A stretch of 64,000 nucleotides of DNA from Hippophae tibetana (lineage: Eukaryota; Streptophyta; Magnoliopsida; Rosales; Elaeagnaceae): the NCBI GenBank assembly GCA_037013495.1, contig CM072803.1, forward strand, positions 17,319,501 through 17,383,500, in the 5' to 3' direction. Shown here one piece after another: positions 1-11,891 of the stretch; within the stretch, counting starts at the first letter, position 1; each line of letters opens with the position of its first letter. The translations under genes and the position numbers were made by a program. The notes beneath the pieces were generated by a model. That model searched no databases, was not told the DNA's origin, and saw nothing but the letters and a program-made list of their open reading frames with translations.

Positions 1-612
1 TAATTTTTTTTTAAAATATTTAAATTTATTATTACTAATTAATTAATAGTAATATATAATTAATTGATTCAATAATTATTAAAAAATTAAATAAAAAAAA
101 TATTTTTTATTTTATAAATAAATATACATTTTAATATAGTATTCGATATTATGTATGGGAGAAAATAAAAATATATTATAACTATTGCACCAAAATGGTG
201 TAAAAGTTAAAGTGTGTTGGAGATGTTCTTAGACATGTAAAAGTATATTCTTTCCGTATATAGATGATCATGCTATTCGATTAATTTTATTTTAAAATTT
301 TAATAAATTTAATATATATTTGTTTTAAAAAATATTTATTAATTTATATAGAAAAAAATAAAAATAAATTTTTAATAGATTAAAAGTAAAACTCTAAATC
401 CTATACAACACAATTAAATCAAGGATAACTTGATACTTTTTAATTCACAAATTACCGCCAACCGCACATTGTTTTGGTCTCGAAGGCGTACGTATACAAC
501 TTTGCCTTCTTTTTTATTTTCCCTTTCTTTCTATTCCCTCTCTCACGCGTAAAAATTGTGAGGAACACCCTATTAATCTCGTTCTTTATCTTTTTGAATT
601 TTGCATCTGACC
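1..612 (+). other. A+T-rich 5' flank and leader of the HIG1-domain gene
   Basis: This stretch has no recognisable coding sequence. The first 450 bases are almost pure A/T. From about 470 the composition changes to a pyrimidine-rich strip with many CT and TTC runs, typical of a plant 5' untranslated leader, directly before the start codon at 613. I could not fix a TATA box or transcription start with confidence; a weak TATA-like string lies near 490. Confidence 0.5.
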
Positions 613-3600
613 ATGGCCGAATCTAAGAGCAAATTTGTTTCCATGAGGGAATGGATCGTCGAACATAAGCTTCGTACTGTTGGTAATTTCCTAATTTTCA
701 ATTTAAATCCAAGTTTTATTTTTAACTACTGTTTCGTTACTTCGGTCTTTCATGTTTGGACTTTCAATGGTATTAATGGGTTCCATGATCTGGCTTAATG
801 GTTTTTTTCTCTTTTTTTTTTAATAATTTGTAGCTTTTGGGATCAAACTTAGCGTATGTTTCTTTCTGCTTCTGACACTAAAAAAATACTTTAAGACAAA
901 AGATGAAAAACAATTGTAAGACGTGCTTTCAAAGAAAATATATTTTGAAGATGCTTTTCTCTGAAACTGTCTTAAAACCACTTTAACATAAGCACAAGCA
1001 AAGATACTTGATTGGATTTTATTTTCATTTATTCAAATGATAAGAATATTTAATTTCTTGATGCTGGGAAAAGGGTGTCTGTGGCTCAGTGGAATCGCGG
1101 GTTCAATTGCATACAATTGGTCTCAACCCAACATGAAAACCAGCGTGAAGATAATTCATGCTAGGTAAGTTATTTATCATCATTTGCCTAACTTTTTGCA
1201 TTTTTGCGTTTACATTGTAAATAATTTACAAATAATGGTATTTTCTGTAGAAGAAAGGTTAGACCATTTGATTCTAAGAAAAGAAGTTTAATCAAGATTG
1301 ACAACTAAATAGCCCCGACATCAAGAGTCGTAATTGTTTTCTCCTTCTTGGTGGAAATTGGTTATTTCTTGTTTCCTTGGTATCTTTTCAATATCTATTC
1401 GAAGGAAAGAGAGCTTGTGTTAACGAATTGTGGTTGCCCTTATATTCCATCGAACCTAGGAGATTGATATTTCTCATGAGCTTGAGTTTTTCCTGTTAGT
1501 TGATATTTGTTCATGACTAAATTTGAGCAGGTGTTTAATAGATTTTCTATTATCCATTGGCTGCATGGCTTGGAATTACTGTGTTAGCATGACATATTAA
1601 GTTTGCTTTTTGTACACGAAGGACGGTGAAAGCAGTGAAAAAAATTGGTGAGATAGTGGTTAAATTTTGGGAAAACCACAAAAATAGCACCCCTTATGTC
1701 AACTCATACATTTTCACAATTAGAAAAAGTATGACACATCATTTGATTTTGAGCGCCATCCAATTGGACGCTGTTCAAATTGAACTACGGTCAATTAGAC
1801 CCATTTAATGTTAAACGCTGTCCAATTGGATCTCATTCAATATTATTGAGATGTTATTTTTATTATAAGTTTTTGAGTTGTTATTTTATATAAATTTCCC
1901 ATAATTTTTTTTTGCTTAAGCTCAAAATTTTTCCCATGCAAAATAATGTTGTTAAATTAGAATGGATAAATAAATTTGTATGTGCAGTAGAAGTTAATGT
2001 TGGGAAATGGAGATTGCTTTGATATATGGCTTTTCTATTGAGCTTAACTATTTGTGCTGTGATATGTGGTTGTAAATTGCTATTTTGAGGCTCATAATGA
2101 GGCTAGCTTTAGTAAGCCTCATTTATCCAATGACATAAGGTGTAGCTTCAAATGATTTATTTGAGGTTTACACATTTTTGGTTGAGGTTTATGCAATTAG
2201 GTGGTGTGCAATGAGTCTATATGCCTTAAGCTTTCTTTGTTTCTGGGATTGTCTTCTCATAGGTGGGTTAAAAATCCATGGTGACTCAATGCCCACAAAA
2301 CAACTAGCTTGAAATTCAAGTGTTTGGCTTCAAATATCCTAATTTTATCTATTATTTGCTTCTATCATATTCTTTATCACTTATTCTCAGCGTCAAGCCT
2401 TATTAATATTATGACTAATATTTTAAAATCACATTTTAATTTGTTTTCATAATCATTTTGATGTTAAATTATGGCTACTTTATTATTTTATTAGTGTTTT
2501 ATTATTCGTTCTTAGTAAAAATTGAGTGAGGCTTATAATTAGGAGAAAATTGTCTTGTTAATTCTTTAAAATGAGGCCCATGCTAGAAAAATGCCTCAAG
2601 ATATAAAATCATATTTTAAAACCTTTCCATGACCTGTGAGAAAGAGTGAGATGTTCTTTATCACGCTGCTCGTGCATTACTGAGCTATCTTAGAGTTGGG
2701 AACCAGTGGATTTTCTTGTGTCCGAGCTACTTTTTGTAGCCTTGATATTGTGTCTGAGCTTATAGGACTATAACGTGTGATTCTGGTCTTGAATCTTTGT
2801 CTGTGACACATTTAAACGGATTATTCATCTGCTAGATCCGTACTATAAATGCGGATTGATCTCAGCTATATGTGCATATTATAATGAGAAATTATTTATT
2901 CTATCATCTATTTATCTAACTTCTATTCCATTATGGTTATGTTAACTGCTACGACATGGACCTTTTAATGTTTAGGATACTGGTTTAAGAAATTAGGTTA
3001 TTCCCTTTAACTAACGTTAGGATTTTTCTTAAATTATTACATCATATGTATTACTTGGTTGTTTATAGTATCTTTATTGAATCTAGGGAGGGAAGAGCAG
3101 AAGGGAAGCCTTTCTTTTAGAGATGCAAAATCTACTCTCTTTTCCCCTTTTTTTTTGTTTTACGTTTTTTTGCTACTTCAAGTTCCCAAATCTTGGATTT
3201 TATAGTTGTAGTGATGGATTTAGAATTTTAATTCCAATAACTGTACTACTTGCTATTCCTACAGTTTTCAAATTAATAATTAATGAAGCGTTAACATAAA
3301 TTATGAGTAGCATAGAGTTTCTAATAATTTTTTTTATAAGTATCTTATTTAGTGTAAAAACGTTTAAATTGTTCAGTTTGTAATGCGTTCTTAAGCTGTA
3401 AAGCCTAAAAATTAAAATCCATAGATAGAATTTTATTTCATGCATGTAATTTATCTTTAATTTTATAAATATTGTACCTAAATTTTTTTTATTAAGAGGT
3501 GAGAGGTTTGGCCTACGTGTAGGGGTGCCCACAAGGTAAGATATTTTCAAGGGAGTTGATCTTGATGCCAAAATCTACTATATTTAGCTTTGATTTTGAA

Positions 3601-3816
3601 GTGCATAATCCCCACTCTGTTGCTGTCAGATGTGGTTTATTTCATACATCTCCCTTGTCTTTTTATTCTCAAACTTTCAGGTTGCATGCACAGGCACTAA
3701 CTCTTGCTGCATTAGCTGGTGCTGCAGTGGTTGAATATTATGATCATAGAACAGGAAAGAAGGCTGACCAATACTCCAAGTATCTCCCAATTGAATCATA
3801 CTCTAACAAGGATTAG
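613..3816 (+). CDS. HIG1-domain (hypoxia-induced family) mitochondrial protein, 3 exons
   Basis: Exons are 613-682, 1074-1164 and 3681-3816; introns 683-1073 and 1165-3680 both begin GT and end AG. Joined, they give 98 residues and a stop, the usual size of plant HIG1-domain (HIGD/RCF1-like) proteins. The family sits in the inner mitochondrial membrane and helps assemble or tune respiratory supercomplexes; some members respond to low oxygen. Visible features are a charged N-terminus (REWIVEHKLRTVG, 12-24), a first hydrophobic helix at about 23-38, a basic loop with the family's H-x-R-x3-Q signature at H52/R54/Q58 (the usual first residue Q or I is V48), and an alanine-rich second helix at about 57-72, then a hydrophilic tail ending NKD. 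The ATG at 613 is chosen over an upstream in-frame TTG because MAESK matches the family start. A poly(A) signal AATAAA is at 3850-3855. The function is inferred from the family. Confidence 0.93.
1165..3680 (+). other. Long second intron of the HIG1-domain gene
   Basis: This 2.5-kb intron starts with a strong donor (AG|GTAAGT) and ends TTTCAG. It is T-rich and holds no exon that I can support. Open frames inside it on both strands, including a 123-codon one on the minus strand at 3200-3571, have no recognisable domain. It may contain old transposon debris, but I saw no clear termini. Confidence 0.7.
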
Positions 3817-4720
3817 TTAATTGGGGTACTTGTTCAGTAATGCACCTTTAATAAATTCGAAGTTTTTTGGGGCCGATATGAGTTGCGTTCCAATTAAGAT
3901 TTTGTTTAGGGTTTGTAACTAGACTGGAGATCACTCCACTTTTATTTGGCTGACGCAAATTTTTTTTTTTGGGTCAAGAACAGACACTGGCTGACACATT
4001 AATGTTGGATTTAAAAAAGTTCATAGTTCATGAATGATGTTAACAATGATTTCTACAACTTTATTCCTTGTGCATTCTTTTATACTCTTTATTCCTTGTG
4101 CTTTTATACTCTTTATCCCTTGAATGACATTTTGTTATTATTATTTTTCTTTCTAAAATTAAAATTATCTTTTAATTAAGAAATACTTCTTTTGGATTAT
4201 ATACATGTCAAAATAGAGGAATATTTGTTTACATAGTGGTCATTCTCTTATTTTAAGCTTAATAGCATCAAATACTCGATATTAAAAAAAGAAAAAAAAT
4301 AACTATATATTTTATCGATTGGGTTCAAATGCCGTTCTCGTCTACATTGGTGGGATGCATAGTACTTTATATAGCATTTATTTTTGACCTTTTTAGTGGG
4401 ATGAGTAATTTTCATTCCTCAGGGTTTTAACTTTTTAGTGGGATGAGTAATTTGCATTCCTCTCAGGGTTAGGAATATTATCACAATATTATCTATTATG
4501 GCAAATACTTATGATGTTTTCTGGATGTTTAATTATTATTAAAAATGTCTTTCAATATTATTAATGTTATATTATCGTTTAAGATTAGGGATAAAATGAT
4601 AATTTTTTCTTATATATATATCACTCCCGCTTAATATCATTTATCAGAAAACATGCAATTTTTCTCGTCTCTCAACCTTATTGGATGGATTTTTTTAGTG
4701 ATCGCCACTCTTCCAACCTT

Positions 4721-4819
4721 ATTGATCACCTTGTTTTGGTCATTCATTCTCTTATTGGACACCTTGTTTCAGTCACTCACTCCCTCATTGAACGTCTCGT
4801 TATAGTCACTCATTCCCTG
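4721..4819 (+). repeat. 33-bp tandem repeat, three units
   Basis: Units start at 4721, 4754 and 4787, all with ATTG at the 5' end and a TCATTC or TCACTC core near the 3' end. They are diverged from each other. Because 33 is a multiple of three, a small open frame (4685-4876, 63 codons) stays open through all three and would encode an 11-residue Leu/Val/His-rich repeat. There is no evidence that it is translated. Confidence 0.8.
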
Positions 4820-6850
4820 ACCCTCGTGATTATATTTTCAATCACCAACTCCTTTATTGTCATGGCTATCCTGTGAACCACCTTCATCTAACGTGAACCC
4901 ATTGTTTCACCATATCCCTTACACGACCCATCCTCACACAAAAATACAATGTGTCACCTGTTGTCCTAACGCGATCCATCATTCCATTTGGACCCATCGT
5001 TCTAGAATAACAGGTATAAGTTGACTTATTTCATATATATTTTGTATTTGGTTTGTTTGGATAAAAATATGGTTTTTAAGCACTTGCATGTATTGGAGCA
5101 GAATATAGTTTCACCATATTTGGTTTTGTATTTTATCTTTTTTTAATTTGTATTTTAGAATCCATTGTTTGACAATATTTTGTTTGTATTGATAAAGTAT
5201 AATGTGGTTTTTAATTTGTATTTCAAAACCCATTTTTTGAAAATATTCTGCTCGTATTGATTATGTATTTAATCTGTATGTATTCTGGTTGTGCATGTAC
5301 TAAAAAATATAGTAAAAGTTTGTGATTTGAGCAGGGATATATGGAATGTGAGTCCTTTATTTGGAATTTTTCAAAGATGCTCTTCCATTTCTATACTTTA
5401 TTGTGTATTTTGTATGAGTAATATTGTGTGCTTTGTTTTGTATCAAGTTCATGATCATATGTTTGATATTGTGTATTAATGTTCATGAGTAACACATTTT
5501 TTGAAAATACTTTTGATTATTATATAGGACTATAAAAATGAGTGAATGAGCTAGTGTGTATATCCATATATTTTGTGAATTTAGATGAACTGGTCATATA
5601 TTTACTGATCAATATAGTCTCCTTTGTTGCTTCTATAATGCTAAGAGAGTTATTATAAAAGAGAGGTTAACGCTTTAAAAAGAAGACTTTAGAATTGAAG
5701 CAAAGAAAATTGATAGTGATGAACGAAGTATATTAAAAATGGATAACGAATTACAAGAATTGATGAAGGATTAAAAGAATAATAAAAAAATGGCTAAACT
5801 TGTTTGCATAATTCAATCCTTTAGAAGTGATTTTCTCATCCCATGTAAGATTATTAGAAACACTACCTATATTATCAAACTAATCACAAAATGAACTAAC
5901 TTTTGAACTCACAAATGAATCAACTTTTGATAATTATTGTCTTTCTTTTAATGCTTTGAATAAGTCACCCTTAAGCCCAAATGATAATCAAAGTCCTCAC
6001 TTTAATATTAATGAACTTAATCTTGATTCATTTGAGCCATTTCCAACTATTAATAAACAATCACATAATAATGAAGTATACATAACCCAATTCATAACCA
6101 AAACGAGTGTGAGGAATTATGAAATGTTGAAAAAAAATATAAAGTAGAACACTTGTTGAAGTTGAATATAAACATTAAGATTAGAAATCACGAAAATGAT
6201 GGTGAATGATTTACATAAAATCTTAATTAAATAAACTAATTATTTTTTGAAATTTTAAGAATTTTAATTCAATACCCTTAAATTAGAAGCTACGTTCAAA
6301 TCGGTAAATTTCAAAATGAATACATCAATCTTATTTTTAAGATAAAGGTATCAGATATTTCTTAAAATGTGCCAATATTATTTAGGATTGCCAATTTTTT
6401 ACGTCAATGCAGATCCCAGTGGGGATTCCCTGGTCAAGGATGGAGATGTAAGCATGATAACAGAGATGGAGAATCCTCACTTAATTTTGGAAAGTGAGAA
6501 TATGAACTAATATTGCATTTTTTACGCAGTTATTTGGTAATTATATATGATTTATTAGGAAGATAAATAAATATAAAAATAATCTAAATGCTATCATATT
6601 TTAAATTTTAAATTTAATGATATGTTTTGTTGAAATTTATTTTTTATCTATTTAATTATTTTTGTAGCTGAAGAAAAAGATAAAAAAATTATTAAGAAGA
6701 TGTCAACTTTATTTGGATATTCCTTAGTCGGGGATGAGAACAACAAAATGATAACGAGGACAGAGAATCCCGACTTAATTTTAGAAAACATGAACATATA
6801 TATCTTTTACACCCCGATTCATGCAAGATACATATATCTTAAATAAATAA

Positions 6851-6854
<4 letters not shown>

Positions 6855-6896
<42 letters not shown>
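6855..6896. repeat. TA dinucleotide microsatellite
   Basis: An uninterrupted TA run of about 40 bases with one G interruption. It is ordinary simple sequence in A+T-rich spacer. Confidence 0.95.
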
Positions 6897-6897
<1 letters not shown>

Positions 6898-8087
6898 AGC
6901 AAACACACATATACACCGATCTTTCTATTCTATATCTATATTAATATTAAATGTATAGCACCTGAACTTTCTATAAACATGCCATGTTCTTTCATGGTGT
7001 CGTCGTCATCTCCCAATGATCCGAATCATGCAGTTTTTGAAACTACCACTATCTCCCATTAAGCAACTATAAACAGAATACGATTTATTTTCATATTATT
7101 GAATCAAATCATACAACAAAATTTTAACATTTAAAACTTCGTCTCTTGTATTCTCTCTATTAAATATTGACCCAAAACTTAAAATTCCAATCAACGAATA
7201 AAATTAAATGAAAATAACATATTTGAACCAAAAAATAATAGATTTAAGCAAATATGCATCTTCCATTAACACTTGTTGATTGTAGCAACTCAGATGAGAA
7301 AGTAATTCAAAAAATTACATCTATGATTCAAAAGTTTGACAAATATTGAAATATTATTTAAAAACTTGTTGTCGTAGGAATCATATTGTATCCGATATAT
7401 AAGCTCAATAATATGAAAATAAATCAAACTGTATTGATAGTTGCATAATGAGATATAGTAGTATAATTTCATAAACTCCATCATTGAGTTCATTGGGAGG
7501 TGATGATGATTGCCATGAAAGAATATGAAATGTTTATATAAAGTTATGGTGCTTCTGAAACTGGTAAGTCATAATTAGAGATTTACTTGGAAGAGAAAGT
7601 GTAATACCTCGTATGTAAGTAAAATTATTGGTAAGAGTATATATTTAAGTATAATTAATTATAATTTTAGCCTTAATAGTATTTATTTAAGTATTTAATT
7701 ATTAACATTTTATTTAATCAATTATTTTTTTAACATAAAATGTCCTCACCTTTATTCGTAAGAGGATATATGTCTTTATTGACTAATTTAAAAAAAACAA
7801 TTCTTAGAAATGAGTCACCACAAACCACATGTCCTTTTGCTCTTTATATCATTTAGCTTTTTGGGACAAGCTCCTCTTAGAAGCATGCCATGAAATAAAT
7901 ATAAAAACAAAGGAAAGACAAGAATAAAAAAGTGAAAGAAAAGGAGGGTAAGGCAAAAAAAAGAAAAAGAAAATAGAAGTGAAAGAACATAGAAATTTTA
8001 AGTTATAATATGCCTAGGTTACTACTTTTCCAACAAATTTAAATGAAAATTGAGAAATATTTAGAATGAATCAGACTTTGGTTTATA

Positions 8088-8240
8088 CACTACTACAATG
8101 TATGCTTTTGGTCTCAGAATTTTAGCCTCGGTTATTTTAAAAACCGAGGTCATAGGGTTTTGGCCACGGTTTGGTAAAAACCGAGGCTATAGTGTATACA
8201 TATAGCCTCGGTTTTATCAATAACCGTGGCTATAAGTTAA
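8088..8240 (+). repeat. 5' terminal and subterminal repeats of the CACTA element
   Basis: After the 11-bp terminal repeat there are several copies of a motif of the form GCCTCGGTT..AACCGAGGC, alternating in orientation so that neighbours form short hairpins. GCCACGG and CCGTGGC variants occur. This mirrors the larger array at the other end. Confidence 0.85.
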
Positions 8241-8544
8241 TTTACAAAAACTATATTTAAATATATATAAAAACATTTATATAACAAAATTATTAAATAA
8301 CTATGATTAAATTTAAAATAATATAGAGTTTTCAATATTAAAATACTATGTAATTCATTTAAAAAAATACAAAAATTATTTTATAATTTTTTTATTTTTC
8401 TCTATTATTAATCTTTTTTTTCTTTTATCGTACATATATATATTAAATTTTTACATCAAAATATTTTGCACTCTTTATTTTTTTACTCTCTTTCTTTTTT
8501 TCTATCTTTTTTTTTACATTTTTTTTCTAATTTTAATATTACAC

Positions 8545-8840
8545 TAATTAAGTAATATATATATATATAATATTAATAACATTAATTCCCCAGCTAATAT
8601 ATAAGTAATATATATATATATATAATATTAATTACCGACTTAAAATATATATATATATATATAATATTAATAAAATTCTCCGGCTAATATATATATATAT
8701 AATATTAATTACCAATATATATATATATTATTAATTACTCGCATTAATTAATATATATATATATGTATATGTATATATAATATTGACAGCTGCGTTAAGT
8801 TATAATATATATATATATATATAATATTAGTTAATATATT
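8545..8840. repeat. Interspersed TA blocks with AATATTAAT spacers
   Basis: At least six runs of TA alternate with short spacers containing AATATTAAT and CGGCTAAT-like strings, giving an irregular repeat of roughly 40-60 bp. It lies within the CACTA element, upstream of the leader-like block. Confidence 0.8.
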
Positions 8841-8859
8841 ACCTTCCCAGGCAATAACG

Positions 8860-9095
8860 CGAGCCCTAATCTTCCATAATCATTTTTCTAAATCTGCGTC
8901 TCAGATCCAGTTCGCGTTAATTGATTTCTCTCCGAGCAACCCACGCCGCGCCACGCCGCGCCACGCCGCGTCTCAAGATATTGTCGACGAATTCCTCTAA
9001 CCTCTCTTCTTCTTTTCTCTCTGACTTGTTTCTGTTCATATTCTCCTCTTCGCAACTCAACGCCCGACCCTGTCGTTGTTGGCGATTCAGCTTCA
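8860..9095 (+). other. Leader-like block inside the CACTA element ending in a splice donor
   Basis: This segment is clearly richer in G+C than its surroundings. It contains CT-rich strings typical of plant 5' untranslated exons and a perfect three-fold 10-bp repeat CCACGCCGCG at 8941-8970, and it ends at CAG|GTAAGT, a consensus splice donor, near 9095. A related CT-rich string recurs just downstream (9105-9155). I infer a captured first exon of a host gene; which gene is unknown. Confidence 0.5.
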
Positions 9096-9777
9096 GGTAA
9101 GTATAACCTCTCTTCTCCTCTTCTCTGACTTGTTTCTGTTCATATTCTCTTCTTTAATTTGGTCCTGACAAGCAGAGTTGTTGAACAAATTGTGTTATCA
9201 AATAAAATGTTTTGCTTTAATTTGGTCCGGACCTTCTTGATTTTGATAATAAATAATCAGTGTCTGTGATGTTGTCTGATTCTATATAGTAATTAATTTA
9301 AGACTTGGCTTGTTAACTACTAAATAACACAACAATCAACCTATGTGTAGAATAACACTCTGTTATCATAAGCATTAGCAATTGCAGTAATGACAACCAT
9401 ATTATATATTAATATAATAAACGTGTGTGCTTGTGTATTTCCTTGTTTAATATTAATTATTATGAAATAAATTGGGTTTCTTCTCTTGTATATTTCTGAT
9501 CACTCTGTTTGTATTGATATTTATTTTTCAGTTTACATGTCTATCTTCGGTATTCCGCTTTTAGAACATCATATAGTTTACGCAAGGAGATGGCCTGGAT
9601 ACTAGTCTGCTTGTTTATATTTTTGTTTGTGATGAGATAAAATATCATTTTTATATTTTATGATATTACATATCAACCTAATAATAAAAATTTTCTCTTG
9701 ATGCTGTTAATTTATTATTCTTATCATTTTGGAAATATTTATTTGATGGGTTGACTCCTGGAAGATAATATTTTCCA

Positions 9778-10895
9778 GGTGCGTGTCACAAATTGAGGAA
9801 GATGCTGCAGAACATATGGGAGAAGTTTTAAAACGAGCTAAGGAGGAGACTTTGGAAAGAGCATACAGGGTAAAGCACTGGTATAGTAACTTTTTATTCT
9901 CACATAATTTTACTTTATTGTATAGGAAGGTAATAAGTGTTATATATGCTGGGGTCTTTGCTTCTAATTATGCTCCGCTTCCCATGTTGTTGATCTGAAC
10001 ACAACAATATATATTTATTTTACTCATCCAATATTTTCTTATTGTTTCATCCATGTTTATTTTAAATTATTCTTTATCATGGACTGGCTATTATATTTGT
10101 ATGGTCTATATATCTGCTTATATTAGTAGTAGTTTTATCTTTTCATTATGTTTGGCTATATGCTTGTGCAAAGTGGATACTAGGATCACAAGTTTACCTC
10201 AATGCTAAATTGACTTTTTAATGCTTTACTGTGTCATGGACGTCTTTTAGTTGCATATTTTCTTTTTACATACTACTGACGAGCTCTTCTCTGTGTGGAA
10301 ATATGCTACTTTGTAGGTACTTCATTTCAGGATTGACTCTTCTAACTTGGGTAAGGATGGTTCATATCTTGAATATTGTTTTATTCTTTCTCATTAATTT
10401 ATTATTATCGTCTTGCATTAGTACGTTATTGGTTAATATTTAAAAGGAGGCCTGAAAACATAGGTGAAATTCTAGATGCGACTATATGGTAGGATCTTAT
10501 TGTTTTCTGTTGACTGTGTGAACTAGTCTCATGTAGCAAGAAAGCGTGTAAATAAACAGATTAGTAATTCCTCTTAATAGAACAATAATCTCAAGCCCCA
10601 TAGTTTATTAATTACAAGGGTATGTTTAGTTGTTTCCAAGCAGCTGGGGTTAAGTTTGGTTAATTGTGTACTAATTCAAAGTATTATTCTCTGTATTTCC
10701 TGTACTTGTGTGTTTTAGTTCTTGTAATCTTGTATGCAAATGAAATTCTACTCTACAAAGTGAAACCTACAGTATATCAATTGTTGTTGGCTGATCTGGG
10801 TTGGAATAACACGTAACTTGTTTTTTCAGGGAAGATGCTAATGACTTTCTAGTTCAACTATGCAAATTATCATGCAGACTTTTGATAGTAACTTG
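9778..10895 (+). pseudogene. NUG2: Captured fragment of a nucleolar GTPase 2 (NUG2/Nog2-like) gene
   Basis: Two exon-like pieces with an intron between them match the linker after the GTPase domain of NUG2, which acts in 60S subunit maturation. The first (about 9779-9878) reads EDAAEHMGEVLKRAKEET and then LERAYRVKHW; its donor is CACTG|GT. The second (from about 10830, after TTTTTTCAG) continues EDANDFLVQLCKLS. Joined, they read through in frame, as in the parent family. The first piece has a small frame disruption near its 5' end (after GTGCGTGTCACAAATT). The G-domain motifs and the C-terminus are absent, so it cannot encode a working GTPase. It lies within the CACTA element and has probably been carried along by it. 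Assignment is from recall of the family sequence, not a search. Confidence 0.75.
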
Positions 10896-11035
10896 TTATA
10901 TATTAATGCTTATATCCATCCAATCGATGGTTCCTTTCTTGTTTGGGCTTTGAAAGAGGTAGTTGCTTCTTCTTTGTTGTTTGCTGTCGAATGTGATCTC
11001 TCTGACAAAATATTGTTACTTGTTAAGCAATTCCC

Positions 11036-11117
11036 ATGGTGTTGGTGCGCTATGCTGGTGCGCTGCGCTGGTGCTGGTGCACTGCGCTGGTGCTGGTGCG
11101 TTGCACTGCGTTGGTAA
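11036..11117 (+). repeat. GCTGGTGCG-type short tandem repeats
   Basis: An irregular array of GGTGC and GCTGGTGC units lies within the CACTA element, well above local G+C content. A short open frame runs through it, but it looks like simple sequence rather than a domain. Confidence 0.8.
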
Positions 11118-11539
11118 CCTTGAGGACGTTTAATGTGTTTCTATAATTACAATTCATTTGATTATTATTCTTGCTTAATGTTGTCGGTGGTGATTCAGGT
11201 AGGAGATAAATATTTCAATTGAAAAAAGATGCAATCGAATATACATTTACAGAAGATGGAGTCAAGAAAGATTTGAGAGATTTTTCAATTAGCTAAAAAG
11301 TAATAATTATCATTATAATCGTTTTTGAAGCATATTTTTATGCTTGTAATTAATAATAAAAAGTCAGTTTGTAATAGTAAGTTTTTGTTATTTTTCAGTG
11401 TATAATAAACTCTCGAATGTAATTATACTTTTAATTTTAATATAATATAATTTTTAATATTGTTTTTAATAATTTTATTGTAATTTATATTTATTTTTAA
11501 TATTGTAATTATTAATTATATTTTTTTTAATTTATGTAT

Positions 11540-11880
11540 ATCCTATGGCCACGGTTATTGTAAAACCGAGGCCATAGGGGTACCTATGACCTCGGTTATT
11601 GGAAAAACCGAGGCCATAGGGTGTACCTATAGCCTCAATTAGCATATAACCGAGGCCATAGATACACCCTATGGCCTCGGTTAGCATATAACCAAGGCCA
11701 TAGGTACACCTTATGGCCTCGGTTTTTTAATAACCGAGGCTATAGGTACATCTTATGGTCTCGGTTAAAAAACTGAGACCATAGATCGTTACCTATAGTC
11801 TCTCTCACTTAGGCCTCGGTTCTTATAACCGTGGCCATAGACCTATGATCACGGTTAAAAACCGAGGCCATATGTAATAT
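11540..11880 (+). repeat. 3' subterminal repeat array of the CACTA element
   Basis: More than a dozen copies of a 12-bp-type motif (CCGAGGCCATAG and its inverse CTATGGCCTCGG) are packed into about 340 bp, spaced by short A/T loops and mostly arranged as inverted pairs. In the En/Spm family such arrays are binding sites for the element's accessory protein; that role is inferred here. Confidence 0.9.
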
Positions 11881-11891
11881 TTGTAGTAGTG

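Larger units (their letters stand above)
3817..8087. other. Intergenic, A+T-rich, with decayed coding-like patches
   Basis: After the 3' end of the HIG1-domain gene there is no gene I can support. It contains a three-unit 33-bp tandem repeat (4721-4819), a patch at about 5640-6150 with Lys/Asn/Glu-rich open stretches broken by stops, a pair of similar segments with a GGGGAT core (about 6395-6500 and 6700-6800), and a TA microsatellite (about 6855-6896). The coding-like patch could be an old transposon frame, but I recognise no domain. Confidence 0.5.
8088..11891 (+). mobile_element. Non-autonomous CACTA (En/Spm) DNA transposon, complete
   Basis: The element starts CACTACTACAA at 8088 and ends with the inverse TTGTAGTAGTG at 11881-11891. 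It is flanked by a 3-bp target duplication ATA (8085-8087 and 11892-11894). These are the defining marks of the CACTA superfamily. Both ends carry arrays of short palindromic repeats built on CCGAGG/CCTCGG, as expected of the subterminal sites bound by a TNPA-like protein. At 3804 bp it has no recognisable transposase, so movement would need an enzyme from elsewhere. The interior holds a leader-like block (about 8860-9095), intron-like sequence and a captured NUG2 gene fragment. Intact termini and duplication suggest a fairly recent insertion. Confidence 0.95.

Noticed and set aside
1074..1125. tRNA-like string (GTGGCTCAGTGG..GCGGGTTCAATTGC)
   Set aside because: It resembles A and B box motifs but is exon 2 of the HIG1-domain gene, the spacing is too short, and no acceptor stem forms.
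3200..3571. 123-codon minus-strand open frame
   Set aside because: It lies in the intron of the HIG1-domain gene, has no recognisable domain and has the composition of A+T-rich non-coding DNA.
9783..9998. Independent small gene in the CACTA element
   Set aside because: Its first half is the NUG2 exon fragment; the rest is read-through into the following intron.
10860..11117. 85-codon open frame ending in GCTGGTGC repeats
   Set aside because: It is out of frame with the NUG2 exon it overlaps and continues through simple repeats, so it is probably not a gene.
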